Counted from the stretch's first letter, positions 16,135 through 23,531 are shown. The stretch is DNA of 64,000 nucleotides from Lysinibacter cavernae (GCF_011758565.1 NZ_JAAMOX010000001.1:434001-498000); one strand, 5' to 3'. A program made the numbers and translations. The notes: generated by a model not told the origin, from the sequence alone.

Positions 16135-16578
16135 ATGTCTGTCCGGGACATTTGGGAATCCATCACGGAACCCCGGCACCTCAAGACCGCTTACGCCGCC
16201 ATCTACCTCATCGTGCTCGGCATCGGTGCAGGCTCGCTCGTGACACCACCGGCAGTCATGACCGGAGAAATCGGCGAGCTCACGTCGATTGCATGGTCAC
16301 TACTGTTCATCGTCGGGGCCATCGGGGGCATCGTCGCAGTGTTCCCCGGGTGGTGGTGGGTGGAGCGACTCGCAATCGGAATGATTCTGGTTGGGATTGG
16401 CATCTACTTCGCGGTGGTGATCTGGGCAGACATGCACGATGGTGGTGTCACCCGATACACACAGGCAGGGCTGAGTTTTCTCTCCGGCTCCGTCTTTTAC
16501 ATCCGCTGGCTTCTTATCAAGAAGTACAGCTTCGAGCCGCGAGGGGGTACACCCGAATGGCAGCAGATCCCCAAATGA
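16135..16578 (+). CDS. Phage membrane protein with about four spans, lysis region
   Basis: The 147-residue product starts at ATG 16135, two bases after the endolysin stop. It has hydrophobic segments at about residues 17-38, 48-70, 77-100 and 108-127 (AAIYLIVLGIGAGSLV, SLLFIVGAIGGIVAVF, LAIGMILVGIGIYFAVVIWA), and ends in a basic, hydrophilic tail. The location between endolysin and a holin candidate suggests a role in lysis, such as a holin partner. Actinophage lysis cassettes often carry such a protein beside a 2-span holin; which one forms the hole cannot be told from sequence. Confidence 0.65.
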   Translation: MSVRDIWESITEPRHLKTAYAAIYLIVLGIGAGSLVTPPAVMTGEIGELTSIAWSLLFIVGAIGGIVAVFPGWWWVERLAIGMILVGIGIYFAVVIWADMHDGGVTRYTQAGLSFLSGSVFYIRWLLIKKYSFEPRGGTPEWQQIPK

Positions 16579-16892
16579 TCGAAACCATAGTGCAGGCCGT
16601 ACTTGTGTTCTGCACGGGCGGCGGTCTCGTCAAGCTACTCCAATGGCTCAAAGGGATGCGAGGAGGAGCCACTACCCAACTGCGCGCGGACTTCGACCGC
16701 ATGGCGGGTGAGCGAGATCGCGTCGCCGAGGAACGAGACAAAGCGCTCGCCGAAACTGACCGGCAAGAGCAGCGCGCAGACCAAGAAGCTGCTCGACGGC
16801 GACGCCTCGAGGAGTCCCTCAGCCGTCACCGCCGAATCATTGCTGAGGCACCGTGCCTCACAGAAGCAGATCTGCCACCTTGGCCGGTCTAG
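16557..16892 (+). CDS. Membrane-anchored coiled-coil protein of the lysis cassette
   Basis: The 111-residue product is read from ATG 16557 (MAADPQMIETIV), with GAGGGGG upstream, overlapping the previous gene by 22 bases. Residues 8-30 are hydrophobic (IETIVQAVLVFCTGGGLVKL), a single membrane anchor, and residues 40-95 are a charged coiled coil (MAGERDRVAEERDKALAETD). This build, one span plus a long coiled coil, is common in actinophage lysis cassettes (DUF2746-like) and resembles spanin or holin-regulator subunits. A function in envelope disruption is inferred only from position and topology. Confidence 0.6.
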   Translation: MAADPQMIETIVQAVLVFCTGGGLVKLLQWLKGMRGGATTQLRADFDRMAGERDRVAEERDKALAETDRQEQRADQEAARRRRLEESLSRHRRIIAEAPCLTEADLPPWPV

Positions 16893-16903
16893 ATTGGAGA
16901 AAC

Positions 16904-17242
16904 ATGGCAAAGCACGCTCAAATTCCGACGCCATGGTATGTCAACCAGCGCGTATGGCGCACACTATTTCAGGTCGGGTTGCCGTCTCTGCTCACGTTTG
17001 GCTTGCTCGTTCCAGAGGTCATCCAAATAGTTCTTGACGGTTACGGCGAGACCTTGCCGCCATCGGCACGAGGATGGCTCATTGGTGCGGCCGCCTTCGT
17101 AACAGTTACTGCCGGGATCTTGTCGAAAGTCATGGCGCTTCCTACAATAAACGACTGGCTGAGTCGGCACACTCTGTTCGGAACAGTCCCGAAGGCTGTC
17201 GCCGCAGCCGATACCTCTTGGGGTGAGGGAAGTAGGGGCTGA
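16904..17242 (+). CDS. Holin-like protein with two membrane spans
   Basis: The 112-residue product is read from ATG 16904 (MAKHAQIPTPWYVNQ) behind TTGGAGA; a longer frame from 16853 lies within the preceding gene. Two spans are visible at about residues 25-45 (LPSLLTFGLLVPEVIQIVL) and 60-80 (GWLIGAAAFVTVTAGILSKV), with short basic or polar ends. Size and topology match class II holins, which open the membrane for endolysin release. It is the third membrane gene after the endolysin, as in many actinophages. Confidence 0.65.
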   Translation: MAKHAQIPTPWYVNQRVWRTLFQVGLPSLLTFGLLVPEVIQIVLDGYGETLPPSARGWLIGAAAFVTVTAGILSKVMALPTINDWLSRHTLFGTVPKAVAAADTSWGEGSRG

Positions 17243-17247
17243 TCATC

Positions 17248-17412
17248 ATGCCAGACATCGAAACGCTCGACGATTTTGTGCTTGCGTCATTACTAAACAA
17301 AATCGTCGAGGAACAGGCACGCCGGCAACGATTGTCTGCCATTCCTGTTCAGGTGGCTGACCTACAGAAGCAATTCCTTGCGGACGGTGGGGACCCCGCA
17401 GAGCTTGCGTGA
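17248..17412 (+). CDS. Small phage protein of 54 residues
   Basis: A short frame starting ATG at 17248, six bases after the holin stop, encodes MPDIETLDDFVLASLLNKIV followed by a basic and then hydrophobic C-part ending GGDPAELA. The composition (acidic start, amphipathic helix, no low-complexity) and the tight spacing to the holin indicate a real gene. GTAGGGG lies about ten bases before the start as a plausible ribosome site. No function is recognised; small proteins at this place often modulate lysis timing. Confidence 0.55.
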   Translation: MPDIETLDDFVLASLLNKIVEEQARRQRLSAIPVQVADLQKQFLADGGDPAELA

Positions 17413-17525
17413 TTCGTATTTACTGCTGGGCATAAACGTACCTCGCCGGAAGACAGGTTGGTAGCCGAATTGAGTTATCCACAGGCAAAGATGCGGGCAT
17501 GTAGCAGTTATGGCACAGTGAAGCC

Positions 17526-17840
17526 ATGACTCTCAAACTATCTCTTGAAACATACGAAATGACATATGGCCAGTTGATCGATTTTGCGGACATTGCTAGG
17601 GCATCTGGGGTCGACCGCAACGCCCCTGTTGAGCAGGTCGAAGACCCCCAGGTCCCCAACATCGTAGAGCGTTTTGAACTAGATGTAGTTCAAGTTCCTA
17701 CATCAAACGTGATCATCGATGCATCAACCGCCGCTGATTATGCTCGTGCTCTCGCCAGTATTATCCACAACGAAGGTGATGCACGTGCTGAGCTGGAAAC
17801 ACTTCGGGAAATCTATGAAGCATTGACGTCCAGAATCTAG
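17526..17840 (+). CDS. Prophage hypothetical protein (104 residues)
   Basis: The product starts at ATG 17526 and ends ten bases before a perfect terminator. It is acidic and helical at its C-end (AADYARALASIIHNEGDARAELETLREIYEAL), with a Val-rich middle (RFELDVVQVPTSNVIID). No membrane segment or signal is seen. It lacks a strong ribosome site and is separated from the small gene upstream by 113 bases, so it may have its own promoter and be expressed from the lysogen. I do not recognise a family. Confidence 0.6.
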   Translation: MTLKLSLETYEMTYGQLIDFADIARASGVDRNAPVEQVEDPQVPNIVERFELDVVQVPTSNVIIDASTAADYARALASIIHNEGDARAELETLREIYEALTSRI

Positions 17841-17850
17841 TTGATTCTAC

Positions 17851-17884
17851 AAATGCCCGCCCTACTTCGGCAGGGCGGGCATTT
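17851..17884 (+). terminator. Strong hairpin terminator, first of a look-alike pair
   Basis: AAATGCCCGCCCT (17851-17863) pairs perfectly with AGGGCGGGCATTT (17872-17884) around ACTTCGGC. A-tails at one side and T at the other make it work in both directions. The core CCTACTTCGG recurs in the terminator at 18941. Confidence 0.85.
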
Positions 17885-17926
17885 TGCGCACGAAATCTCA
17901 GATCGCAAATGCGATAACCTTCTAAA

Positions 17927-18694
17927 ATGAGACAGTTCTCTACCGCGATGCATGTGATAGTTCTGGTGATAACGGCAGCCGCGACCGTCATTACGGCACT
18001 CGTTGAGTTTGGGATAATTACGGATAAGCCATGGTGGGCAGTCACGGTAGTCATCGTGGCCGTTGTCGCCGTGATGCTGAGTGGATTTCGCTCCCTGGCA
18101 TGGGAGAGAACTGAGGTAGAGACGCTACAAATCAAGCGGCAAATCCAAAAAGCCATAATTCCAGTACTGACGGCTGCTGCAGAGACAAGCGGTGTCAAGA
18201 TCACGCAAATTGGCGTGAGCGTTTTTGAAACCAAACGAAATCGATTTCGTAAATGGAAGATGCATCTATCTCGAGTTCTAAGATTTAGGTTATCGGACCA
18301 CCCGCAAGAATCACGAGTTCGCTGGGTTCCAGCTAAGGGGGCAATCGGACGGGCCTGGAAGGAAGGGAATATCGTCCATATCGACTGGATGGAAGTTAGG
18401 CGTCGCGTGCCTGTTGCCGACGAGGCCTACTTTGCTCAGCCCTCGGAAGTGCTTGACGTGGATCTGCAGGGTTTTTCCTATCCTGAGTATCGGAACATCG
18501 AGTCAAAGTATGCAGAGATTCTTGCCATCCCCATCATCAAAGAAAGCTCCAATGCGAGGTGTATCGGTGTGCTCGCCATCGACATTCCGCAAGGGGTTCT
18601 TCCTCAAAAGCCGGGCAGGCTGGACGATCTCGATCTCGTCTCCCTCGGTACTACAGCGGCAAGTACTATCGCCAATGTCCTTGGGAAAAGGTAG
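17927..18694 (+). CDS. Two-span membrane protein with cytoplasmic GAF-like domain
   Basis: The 255-residue product has two hydrophobic spans at about residues 8-30 and 37-53, with WW between them, then a basic linker (SLAWERTEVETLQIKRQIQ) and a domain from about 75 to 252. That domain reads VRWVPAKGAIGRAWKEG, then AEILAIPII and RCIGVLAIDIPQGVLP, the strand-helix order of GAF folds that sense nucleotides or other small ligands. It is followed 26 bases later by a 65-residue partner gene, and the pair is enclosed by terminators at 17851 and 18941. 2TM-GAF proteins occur in nucleotide-centred conflict systems, so a defence or signalling role for the lysogen is possible, but no effector domain or cyclase is encoded next to it. 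Confidence 0.7.
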   Translation: MRQFSTAMHVIVLVITAAATVITALVEFGIITDKPWWAVTVVIVAVVAVMLSGFRSLAWERTEVETLQIKRQIQKAIIPVLTAAAETSGVKITQIGVSVFETKRNRFRKWKMHLSRVLRFRLSDHPQESRVRWVPAKGAIGRAWKEGNIVHIDWMEVRRRVPVADEAYFAQPSEVLDVDLQGFSYPEYRNIESKYAEILAIPIIKESSNARCIGVLAIDIPQGVLPQKPGRLDDLDLVSLGTTAASTIANVLGKR

Positions 18695-18720
18695 AATTAG
18701 GCCAAGACGGAGGAGGCAAG

Positions 18721-18918
18721 ATGACAAAATATATTGCAAAGAACAAAGATGGCAAGAGAATTGAAATTTCAGCTGCACGACGCAGGTATTTCGACGAGCT
18801 CCAGACCCTCCATCCCGACGAGAAACTAAGTCAGGCAGCTGAGGAAGCGGAAAGATCAAGCACCCAGCAAGAACGTCTTATCCAGGCTTGGGCAGTCACC
18901 CACACAAAGCATGTTTGA
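18721..18918 (+). CDS. Small charged partner of the 2TM-GAF protein
   Basis: The 65-residue product starts at ATG 18721 behind the strong site GGAGGAGG (18710-18717). It is highly charged (MTKYIAKNKDGKRIEISAAR, then DEKLSQAAEEAERSST), with a probable pair of helices and no membrane segment. The gene lies between the GAF protein and a terminator and must be cotranscribed with it. No family is recognised. Its ribosome site is much stronger than that of the GAF gene, suggesting the small protein is made in excess. Confidence 0.6.
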   Translation: MTKYIAKNKDGKRIEISAARRRYFDELQTLHPDEKLSQAAEEAERSSTQQERLIQAWAVTHTKHV

Positions 18919-18940
18919 CCGTTTCAACAATGATTTGCCG

Positions 18941-18973
18941 CCCCGTCCTACTTCGGTAGGGCGGGGCTTTTTT
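18941..18973 (+). terminator. Hairpin terminator, second of a look-alike pair
   Basis: CCCCGTCCTAC (18941-18951) pairs with GTAGGGCGGGG (18956-18966) around the stable loop TTCG, with a single G-T pair, followed by CTTTTTTG. The sequence CCTACTTCGG is shared with the terminator at 17851. Confidence 0.85.
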
Positions 18974-19048
18974 GCGTTAGCGAGTGATTGCGGAAATGTG
19001 TAACAAATTCAGCAGACGATAGCTTTTTGCGTCGAGTAGTTTGGTGTC

Positions 19049-19822
19049 ATGACGAAATCCCCCCGATGTCGAGCCGACGTGATTGCTGCTCGAAACCCTC
19101 CTGAAAAACACTGGATGAAGATGGTCAACTTCATTTTTGGCATTACTGCCTCTCTTGCCTCTATCGTGGCGTTGGTTGTCGCCTTGCAAGCCAACGCAAT
19201 CGCCCAGGACAGTGCTCAACGCGATAAAATTACTCAGCAGTTCGAACCCATGTCCACGACTCCCGACGGGACCATAACGAGCCACACGAAGTATTGGACG
19301 GTCATAACCAACGAGGGTAGGGTGCCGATCACCGTTCTCGAAGCACACTTGGTTTTGGACAGTGCCGTCATTCCTTACCGATGCGCGGTCAATCCCATTC
19401 ATCTGATGTTCCATTCGAATCACAGCTTTGTTCCACTTGACGGACTTCTCGACGAGAAGCCGAAGTCTGGCGGGGTTCTCCTTGCTCCTGGCAGCAGCGC
19501 GGCGTTGCTGATCTCTCCGAAGGATGCAGAAGGTCAGCTATCTCACCTTCGGGAGGGATGTAAGGACTTGGGTAATGAGCTCAGCCCTAAACTCATCTTT
19601 ACGCTCAGTAATGGCAACATGGTAACGGCTGATGCCGCTCCTCATATGAGTGAGACGCCAATGATTGTTAGGGACGCATTCAAACGTTTGGGTTGGGGTT
19701 TCTGGCCGGTAGAGAAGGACGGGAAGCTTAACTTCTGGGCAGTCCCGCCAACTCCCGAGAACGCGGACAACTGGGATTTCCCCGACGACCCAGTTGACAC
19801 GCGTCCCGAGGAGACAAAATGA
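19049..19822 (+). CDS. Single-span membrane protein with extracytoplasmic domain, prophage cargo
   Basis: The 257-residue product has a basic N-end, one span at about residues 24-48 (FIFGITASLASIVALVVALQ) and a long soluble part. That part has a beta-rich segment (TKYWTVITNEGRVPITVLEAHLVL) and a C-end rich in Pro, Glu and Asp (NADNWDFPDDPVDTRPEE). No catalytic motif is seen. It follows the terminator at 18941 and so has its own promoter. Such N-anchored proteins late in prophages are often expressed in the lysogen and may affect phage adsorption; that is inference. No family is recognised. Confidence 0.55.
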   Translation: MTKSPRCRADVIAARNPPEKHWMKMVNFIFGITASLASIVALVVALQANAIAQDSAQRDKITQQFEPMSTTPDGTITSHTKYWTVITNEGRVPITVLEAHLVLDSAVIPYRCAVNPIHLMFHSNHSFVPLDGLLDEKPKSGGVLLAPGSSAALLISPKDAEGQLSHLREGCKDLGNELSPKLIFTLSNGNMVTADAAPHMSETPMIVRDAFKRLGWGFWPVEKDGKLNFWAVPPTPENADNWDFPDDPVDTRPEETK

Positions 19823-19897
19823 TGATGCGAGTCTACGTTTGAGCTTCACTCCGGTGGGTCTATGGCCGTTCGGATGGTAGCTTCTAACTATTTCTGG

Positions 19898-20227
19898 CTA
19901 ACGGTAAATCCGGGGGTCATCTGGTGGGCGTAGCTTGGCTTTTTCCTCAAGTAGGTAGTCAGCAAACTGCAGGCACGACTGTACTACGTCTTCGAGTGGC
20001 ACTTCTCGCAGTCGTGCTTCGTCGAGGAATGCCGGTGCTGCGGGGAAGCTACTGAGGATGGGGACGCCGCCGTGTCGGGGTTTCCCGTAGGCGTATACCT
20101 GCCGCACGATAATCCCGGTGGAAGCCATTACTTCGCGGATGTAACAGAGCGGCGTACCGTCGTCGGTTTGCACGCCATAGAGGCCCGGGGAGAGCCGCAC
20201 GAGATTGCGGGTCAAACGCTCGACCAT
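19898..20227 (-). CDS. Prophage hypothetical protein, leftward
   Basis: The frame is open from GTG 20299, but I place the start at ATG 20227 (MVERLTRNLVRLSPGLYGVQ). TACACT lies six bases upstream, a possible -10 box for a leaderless transcript. The 109-residue product has strands in its N-half (LYGVQTDDGTPLCYIREVM, IIVRQVYAYGKPRHGG) and a helical C-half (LEDVVQSCLQFADYLLEEKA). It is transcribed opposite to the structural genes, so it may be expressed in the lysogen. A terminator separates it from the gene upstream. Function unknown. Confidence 0.5.
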   Translation of the reverse strand: MVERLTRNLVRLSPGLYGVQTDDGTPLCYIREVMASTGIIVRQVYAYGKPRHGGVPILSSFPAAPAFLDEARLREVPLEDVVQSCLQFADYLLEEKAKLRPPDDPRIYR

Positions 20228-20300
20228 GGGGATAGTGTACGCCGGGCCACTGACAATGGACGAAGAAAACATGTTGCTGGTGAAGATCCTGCCGAACACA

Positions 20301-20336
20301 GAAAAGGGCGACTTCCGCTAATGCGAAGGCCGCCCT
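20301..20336 (-). terminator. Terminator after the PLDc_N-SHOCT gene
   Basis: On the minus strand AGGGCGGCCTTCGC pairs with GCGGAAGTCGCCCT around ATTA, with minor mismatches, and is followed by TTTTC. It lies 11 bases after the stop at 20347. Confidence 0.7.
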
Positions 20337-20346
20337 CAACGAGAAC

Positions 20347-20745
20347 CTAGCTGGCGAGGGCTTTAGCCTTCAACGCCTCGTACTCTGCAGCGGTGATGGT
20401 ACCGGCGTCGAGGAGTGACTTCGCTTTGGCGATTTCATCTGCTGAACTGTGCCCGGCAGCGTTACGGACGTATTCCTCCGTTGCCTTGCGCGCTTCTTCT
20501 GCTGCAGCGATCTGGCGCTTTGTCATTCCGCGGCCACGGAAGATCAAGTACACGAGGACTGTCAGCAGCGGCACGAAGATGAGGAGAACGAACCAGAGGG
20601 CTTTGATCCAGCCATTGGTTTGCTTGTCGCGGATCAGGTCGCCTATGACAGAGAAAAGCGCTGTCAGGTAGGTGATGAAGACGAAGATCCAGAACATGAA
20701 GACGACTACGTCCCATGCGCTTGCGAAGAGGCTGCTGAGGGTCAT
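20347..20745 (-). CDS. Membrane protein with PLDc_N and SHOCT domains
   Basis: I read the gene from ATG 20745 (MTLSSLFASAWDVVVFMFW), with AAGGAA upstream; a longer frame to 20835 adds an unlikely N-end. The 132-residue product has two spans at about residues 9-31 and 45-66 (ALWFVLLIFVPLLTVLVYLI), matching the PLDc_N pattern, then a coiled stretch and a C-terminal SHOCT motif (EIAKAKSLLDAGTITAAEYEALKAKAL). The family is common in Actinobacteria and appears in many prophages. The function is unknown; a role in the lysogen membrane, for example exclusion of other phages, is speculation. It has its own terminator. Confidence 0.75.
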   Translation of the reverse strand: MTLSSLFASAWDVVVFMFWIFVFITYLTALFSVIGDLIRDKQTNGWIKALWFVLLIFVPLLTVLVYLIFRGRGMTKRQIAAAEEARKATEEYVRNAAGHSSADEIAKAKSLLDAGTITAAEYEALKAKALAS

Positions 20746-21055
20746 TTGTTTTCCTTGGTGTTGAGGTCCAGTGATTGTGCTGGGTTTGTCAGCAAGCAGG
20801 TTGCTGCGCCTGCTGTGAGGCTTGGTGCCTAACAATTACTGTACTGAGTCGGAGGTGTGTAGGTTGACCGTTGACGAAGAAGCGGCCCCAACCTTCTGTC
20901 AAGGTGGAGTCGCAGCGCCTCCGCAGATGGCAAAGCCGAGCCCGCAAGGTACTCCGAGAAGAAGCGTCGGCTACTCAAGAACGTGTAGCGCCGGCACGAA
21001 GAAGACGTGCCCGTTCAACAACCACTATCTGCCTGGCTCGTGTATCAGTCACACT
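20746..21055. other. Prophage right-arm gap without a convincing gene
   Basis: About 310 bases lie between the SHOCT gene and a tiny leftward frame. A rightward frame from TTG 20871 reads a very basic 86-residue protein, but without a good ribosome site and with a composition that could arise by chance. I see no repeats, promoter pair or hairpin that I would defend. Confidence 0.4.
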
Positions 21056-21142
21056 TCACGCGAGGCCGATCTGCACATATGTCTCACCAGCATCACGCGC
21101 GAGCACCATTGCCTCAGCGCGGTCCTTGTAGAAGTCGTCCAT
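21056..21142 (-). CDS. Tiny leftward frame (28 residues), possible gene remnant
   Basis: On the minus strand ATG 21142 opens MDDFYKDRAEAMVLARDAGE and ends YVQIGLA at a TGA. It reads like the N-terminus of a helical, possibly DNA-binding, protein that has lost its C-part. The ribosome site is weak. It may be a degraded control gene near the attachment site. Confidence 0.3.
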   Translation of the reverse strand: MDDFYKDRAEAMVLARDAGETYVQIGLA

Positions 21143-21189
21143 GCTGCACACCGTAATGGCGCAATCAGCGGCTCACCAGGGCGTCGACG

Positions 21190-21354
21190 CTATGCGTCGT
21201 CCTTGGAGATCATCTTGATCGTCTCCATTTCCCAGCCGCCACCCTCGGCAGCGATCTGAGCAACCACCTTCGCCTCGGCGTCAGCTTTGTGGTCACCCTG
21301 CACCTCTACCTCGCGAGTAGCGGTTGCACGGAGCATTGCAGTGAAAGAAGCCAT
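21190..21354 (-). CDS. Small prophage protein (54 residues), leftward
   Basis: I read it from ATG 21354 (MASFTAMLRATATREVEVQG), since the longer frame to 21444 adds residues unlike a protein start. The middle and C-end (DHKADAEAKVVAQIAAEGGG, then WEMETIKMISKDD) have strand-helix-strand character. This resembles small accessory proteins seen at phage right ends. The gene is leftward like its neighbours and is the last one before the attachment site. No function is recognised. Confidence 0.45.
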   Translation of the reverse strand: MASFTAMLRATATREVEVQGDHKADAEAKVVAQIAAEGGGWEMETIKMISKDDA

Positions 21355-21556
21355 ACCTGAATCATGCTGCCGAATAGAGGCAAAGGCAAAACCGGTTCGT
21401 GGGGCAAACGTGGGGCAAACCTCGCGTTTTATTTGAGTTCCCATGAATCTTCGTGAATCTCGATATGCCCAAAAGGGCTTGAAATCACAGGGGAAAGCCC
21501 CACTGATGGCTCCCTATGCAGCCCTATGAATCTCCATGACTTCCCCCGCTAAACCC

Positions 21557-21600
21557 ACTCATAATCCGTCGGTCGCGGGTTCAAGTCCCGCACGCCCCAC
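21557..21600 (+). other. attR: 3' fragment of a tRNA-Met(CAT) gene
   Basis: The sequence from ACTCATAATCC to GCACGCCCCAC reads as an anticodon loop with CAT, variable region, T-arm (CGGGTTCAAGTCCCG) and the 3' acceptor strand ACGCCCC. Bases upstream cannot form the missing D-arm or the 5' acceptor strand. A lone tRNA 3' half at the end of phage genes is the signature of integration into a tRNA. The intact copy should be at the left end outside this window. It could belong to elongator Met or the CAT-anticodon Ile tRNA. Confidence 0.8.
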
Positions 21601-21857
21601 GTTCCGCCGCCCTGGGTTTGCCCTTGGCTGGGTTGGTTCTCGCTTGCCGCGGCGCACCGAGGGGTTCCAGTCCCGCACCCTATGGATATAGCGGAGCGGT
21701 TGCCATCGCAATTGGCATTCCCCAGGGGCAGAGAAGAACCGCATGAAGCTCCACCCCAATATCGAGCTTTAGCGTAGTGTCCGCAGGTGCAGACAACTCG
21801 GATAATCTAACGAGTGGTTATCCGTCTACTCCCATGCTCCGTGATTGCGAGGTTGAA

Positions 21858-22136
21858 ATGAATCGTGTCATTCGATTTTTTCCAGACGATGGTAATCCCT
21901 GGCCGCTATGGGAAACCGGGACAGAGGCATATATGCAGACGCCCGAAGCGCTTGGACTCTCGTTGTCGCTAACGAATGAACTGCGCGTTTGGACGGATTT
22001 CTGGCTAGAGCATTTTAGTTTTGGCTGGGATTCCCCTGCGAATCATCAAGCCCATCTTGATCAGGCCGAGATCCTTTCCAGCCGTCTTGAAATCGAACTG
22101 TCAGGTATCGCTGTGGTCGCTTTTGAGGTGTTCTAG
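21858..22136 (+). CDS. Conserved hypothetical protein (92 residues)
   Basis: I choose ATG 21858 (MNRVIRFFPDDGNPWPLWET), which has GCGAGG at a normal distance. The frame extends to a GTG at 21777 without a good ribosome site. The pattern (RFFPDDG, LTNELRVWTDFWLEHFSFGW, a helix, then a short strand at the end) resembles a group of small cytosolic actinomycete proteins that often occur near mobile elements. Some relatives may be immunity proteins; that is inference and no toxin is seen here. It is the first gene outside the prophage. Confidence 0.5.
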   Translation: MNRVIRFFPDDGNPWPLWETGTEAYMQTPEALGLSLSLTNELRVWTDFWLEHFSFGWDSPANHQAHLDQAEILSSRLEIELSGIAVVAFEVF

Positions 22137-22952
22137 ACGATACCTCGAATTTCAGCTGGACGTTGTTGACTGTTACTGAGTTCAATCACGTTTCCTGGCG
22201 AGGCGAATTATTGCGATGCGGGTAGCGGGCCTCTCTACCAGCTGAACGAATCGCAGCGACTAGCGTTTGTGTTGCGTTCTCTGGACAGGACCGCAGTTTA
22301 TCCGTCTTTTTTGAATCAACTGCGACGATTACATCGCGACGAGAAGGCACAGTAAACGAACCCTACTACCGACGAGCCTGCCGGGCAGTATTTCGTCGGG
22401 AGAAGTGCGACCACGTTAGTGGTCATCGATGATGCTCGTCTGTTGGGAACCAGGAGGAGATCTTGCGCTGGGTTGGAATCGATCATCCTCTGTCGATCAT
22501 CCTCTGTAGGTGAGCCCACGTCTAGAAAATGACGACGCTGGAACGGATCTTGTGCCGATACTGCTCTGACCAACGTACTTTGCTGTTGATCAGATAGGTG
22601 CTGAGATCACGACTATTTGCCTCGTGCAGATCTGCATGAATCCTGTTGAATCGTTGTGTGTTGCCCGTCCTCCGAATGATGGTTCCTTCGGATTACCCGG
22701 CTCATGCCAATAGTCTCGAAACGGGTCAGCACCTGGTCTCACTCGAGTATCGGGCACCACGCTGCTTTTCGCGGCTCTCATCTTTTCCCACGGAGGGGCT
22801 CCCGTTCTTGACCACGTTGCCGAGCCGCCATAATGGAGGTGGCCGCGAGGGCTCTGTCGTTGATCATTCCACAGGCGGCACCGAGTCCCACCGTTGCGCT
22901 TGAGGTTGCCCCTGGCGCTTTCCAGCGTTCGCGGCAGAAAGGAATAGTGCAG
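22137..22952. other. Long gap with no convincing gene; short direct repeat
   Basis: About 816 bases hold only frames without ribosome sites or family resemblance. A 14-base direct repeat CGATCATCCTCTGT stands at 22480-22493 and 22494-22507. A short stretch near 22230-22255 resembles a tRNA D-arm on the minus strand but has no matching rest. This looks like decayed sequence beside the integration site. Confidence 0.5.
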
Positions 22953-23531
22953 ATGGGTGGCTTTCTGAGGATTGACCCGGCGACGCACACCAGCGCTCCC
23001 GAACTGCGCAGGATAGGCGCAAGCACCTACCGTGAGCACTTCGCTTCAATCTGGTCACCGGCCGCGCTGGAAAACTACCTGGCCGATCAGTTCGACGAGG
23101 TTCGAATTGCAACGGAGATTCGGTCAGGGCGCACTTGCTACCTCGTAGCCACGCTCGGCCCAGCAGCTGATGCAGATCTTCCGATGGACACACAGCGCCG
23201 AGTCGTTGGCTACTGCAAGGTTAATTTCGACAGACCTGATCCGGTCAATGGCATTGCCGGAATGGAGCTCGAAAAGATCTATCTTGCCCCGGAATCGACA
23301 GGTCGAGGATACGGTGCAGCACTGATGGGTGCTGTCTTCGACCTTGCAAATTCGCGCAAACAACTCACCGTGTGGCTTGACGTTCTCCAAACCAACGTGG
23401 CCGGGCGGCGAATGTATGAGCGGAGCGGCTTCACTGTGATCGGCGAGCAACCGTTTGCAACAGATATCCAGACGATTGGATTCTGGGTCATGAGGGCCAG
23501 CCGGGCGAGCGGTATCACCCGGGAAGGATAG
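22953..23531 (+). CDS. GNAT-family N-acetyltransferase
   Basis: This protein probably transfers an acetyl group from acetyl-CoA to an amine. I choose ATG 22953 (MGGFLRIDPATHTSAPELRR) with GAAAGGA upstream; 40 further residues in frame upstream look non-coding. The 192-residue product has the GNAT core: GMELEKIYLAPESTGRGYGA with the RGYG CoA loop at about residues 125-132, then ALMGAVFDLANSRK and WLDVLQTNVAGRRMYERSGF. The order resembles RimI- or PaiA-like enzymes of about 170-190 residues. The substrate is unknown. It is isolated between two gene-poor stretches. Confidence 0.85.
   Translation: MGGFLRIDPATHTSAPELRRIGASTYREHFASIWSPAALENYLADQFDEVRIATEIRSGRTCYLVATLGPAADADLPMDTQRRVVGYCKVNFDRPDPVNGIAGMELEKIYLAPESTGRGYGAALMGAVFDLANSRKQLTVWLDVLQTNVAGRRMYERSGFTVIGEQPFATDIQTIGFWVMRASRASGITREG

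Noticed and set aside
20871-21131. Basic 86-residue rightward frame
   Set aside because: TTG start without a ribosome site, very Arg/Ser-rich, overlapping small leftward frames; could be chance.
21559-21759. 66-residue leftward frame ending GRAGLEPATDGL
   Set aside because: This is the familiar false translation of a tRNA 3' end; the sequence is the attR tRNA fragment.
22230-22260. tRNA D-arm-like sequence on the minus strand
   Set aside because: No acceptor, anticodon or T-arm partner can be formed around it.
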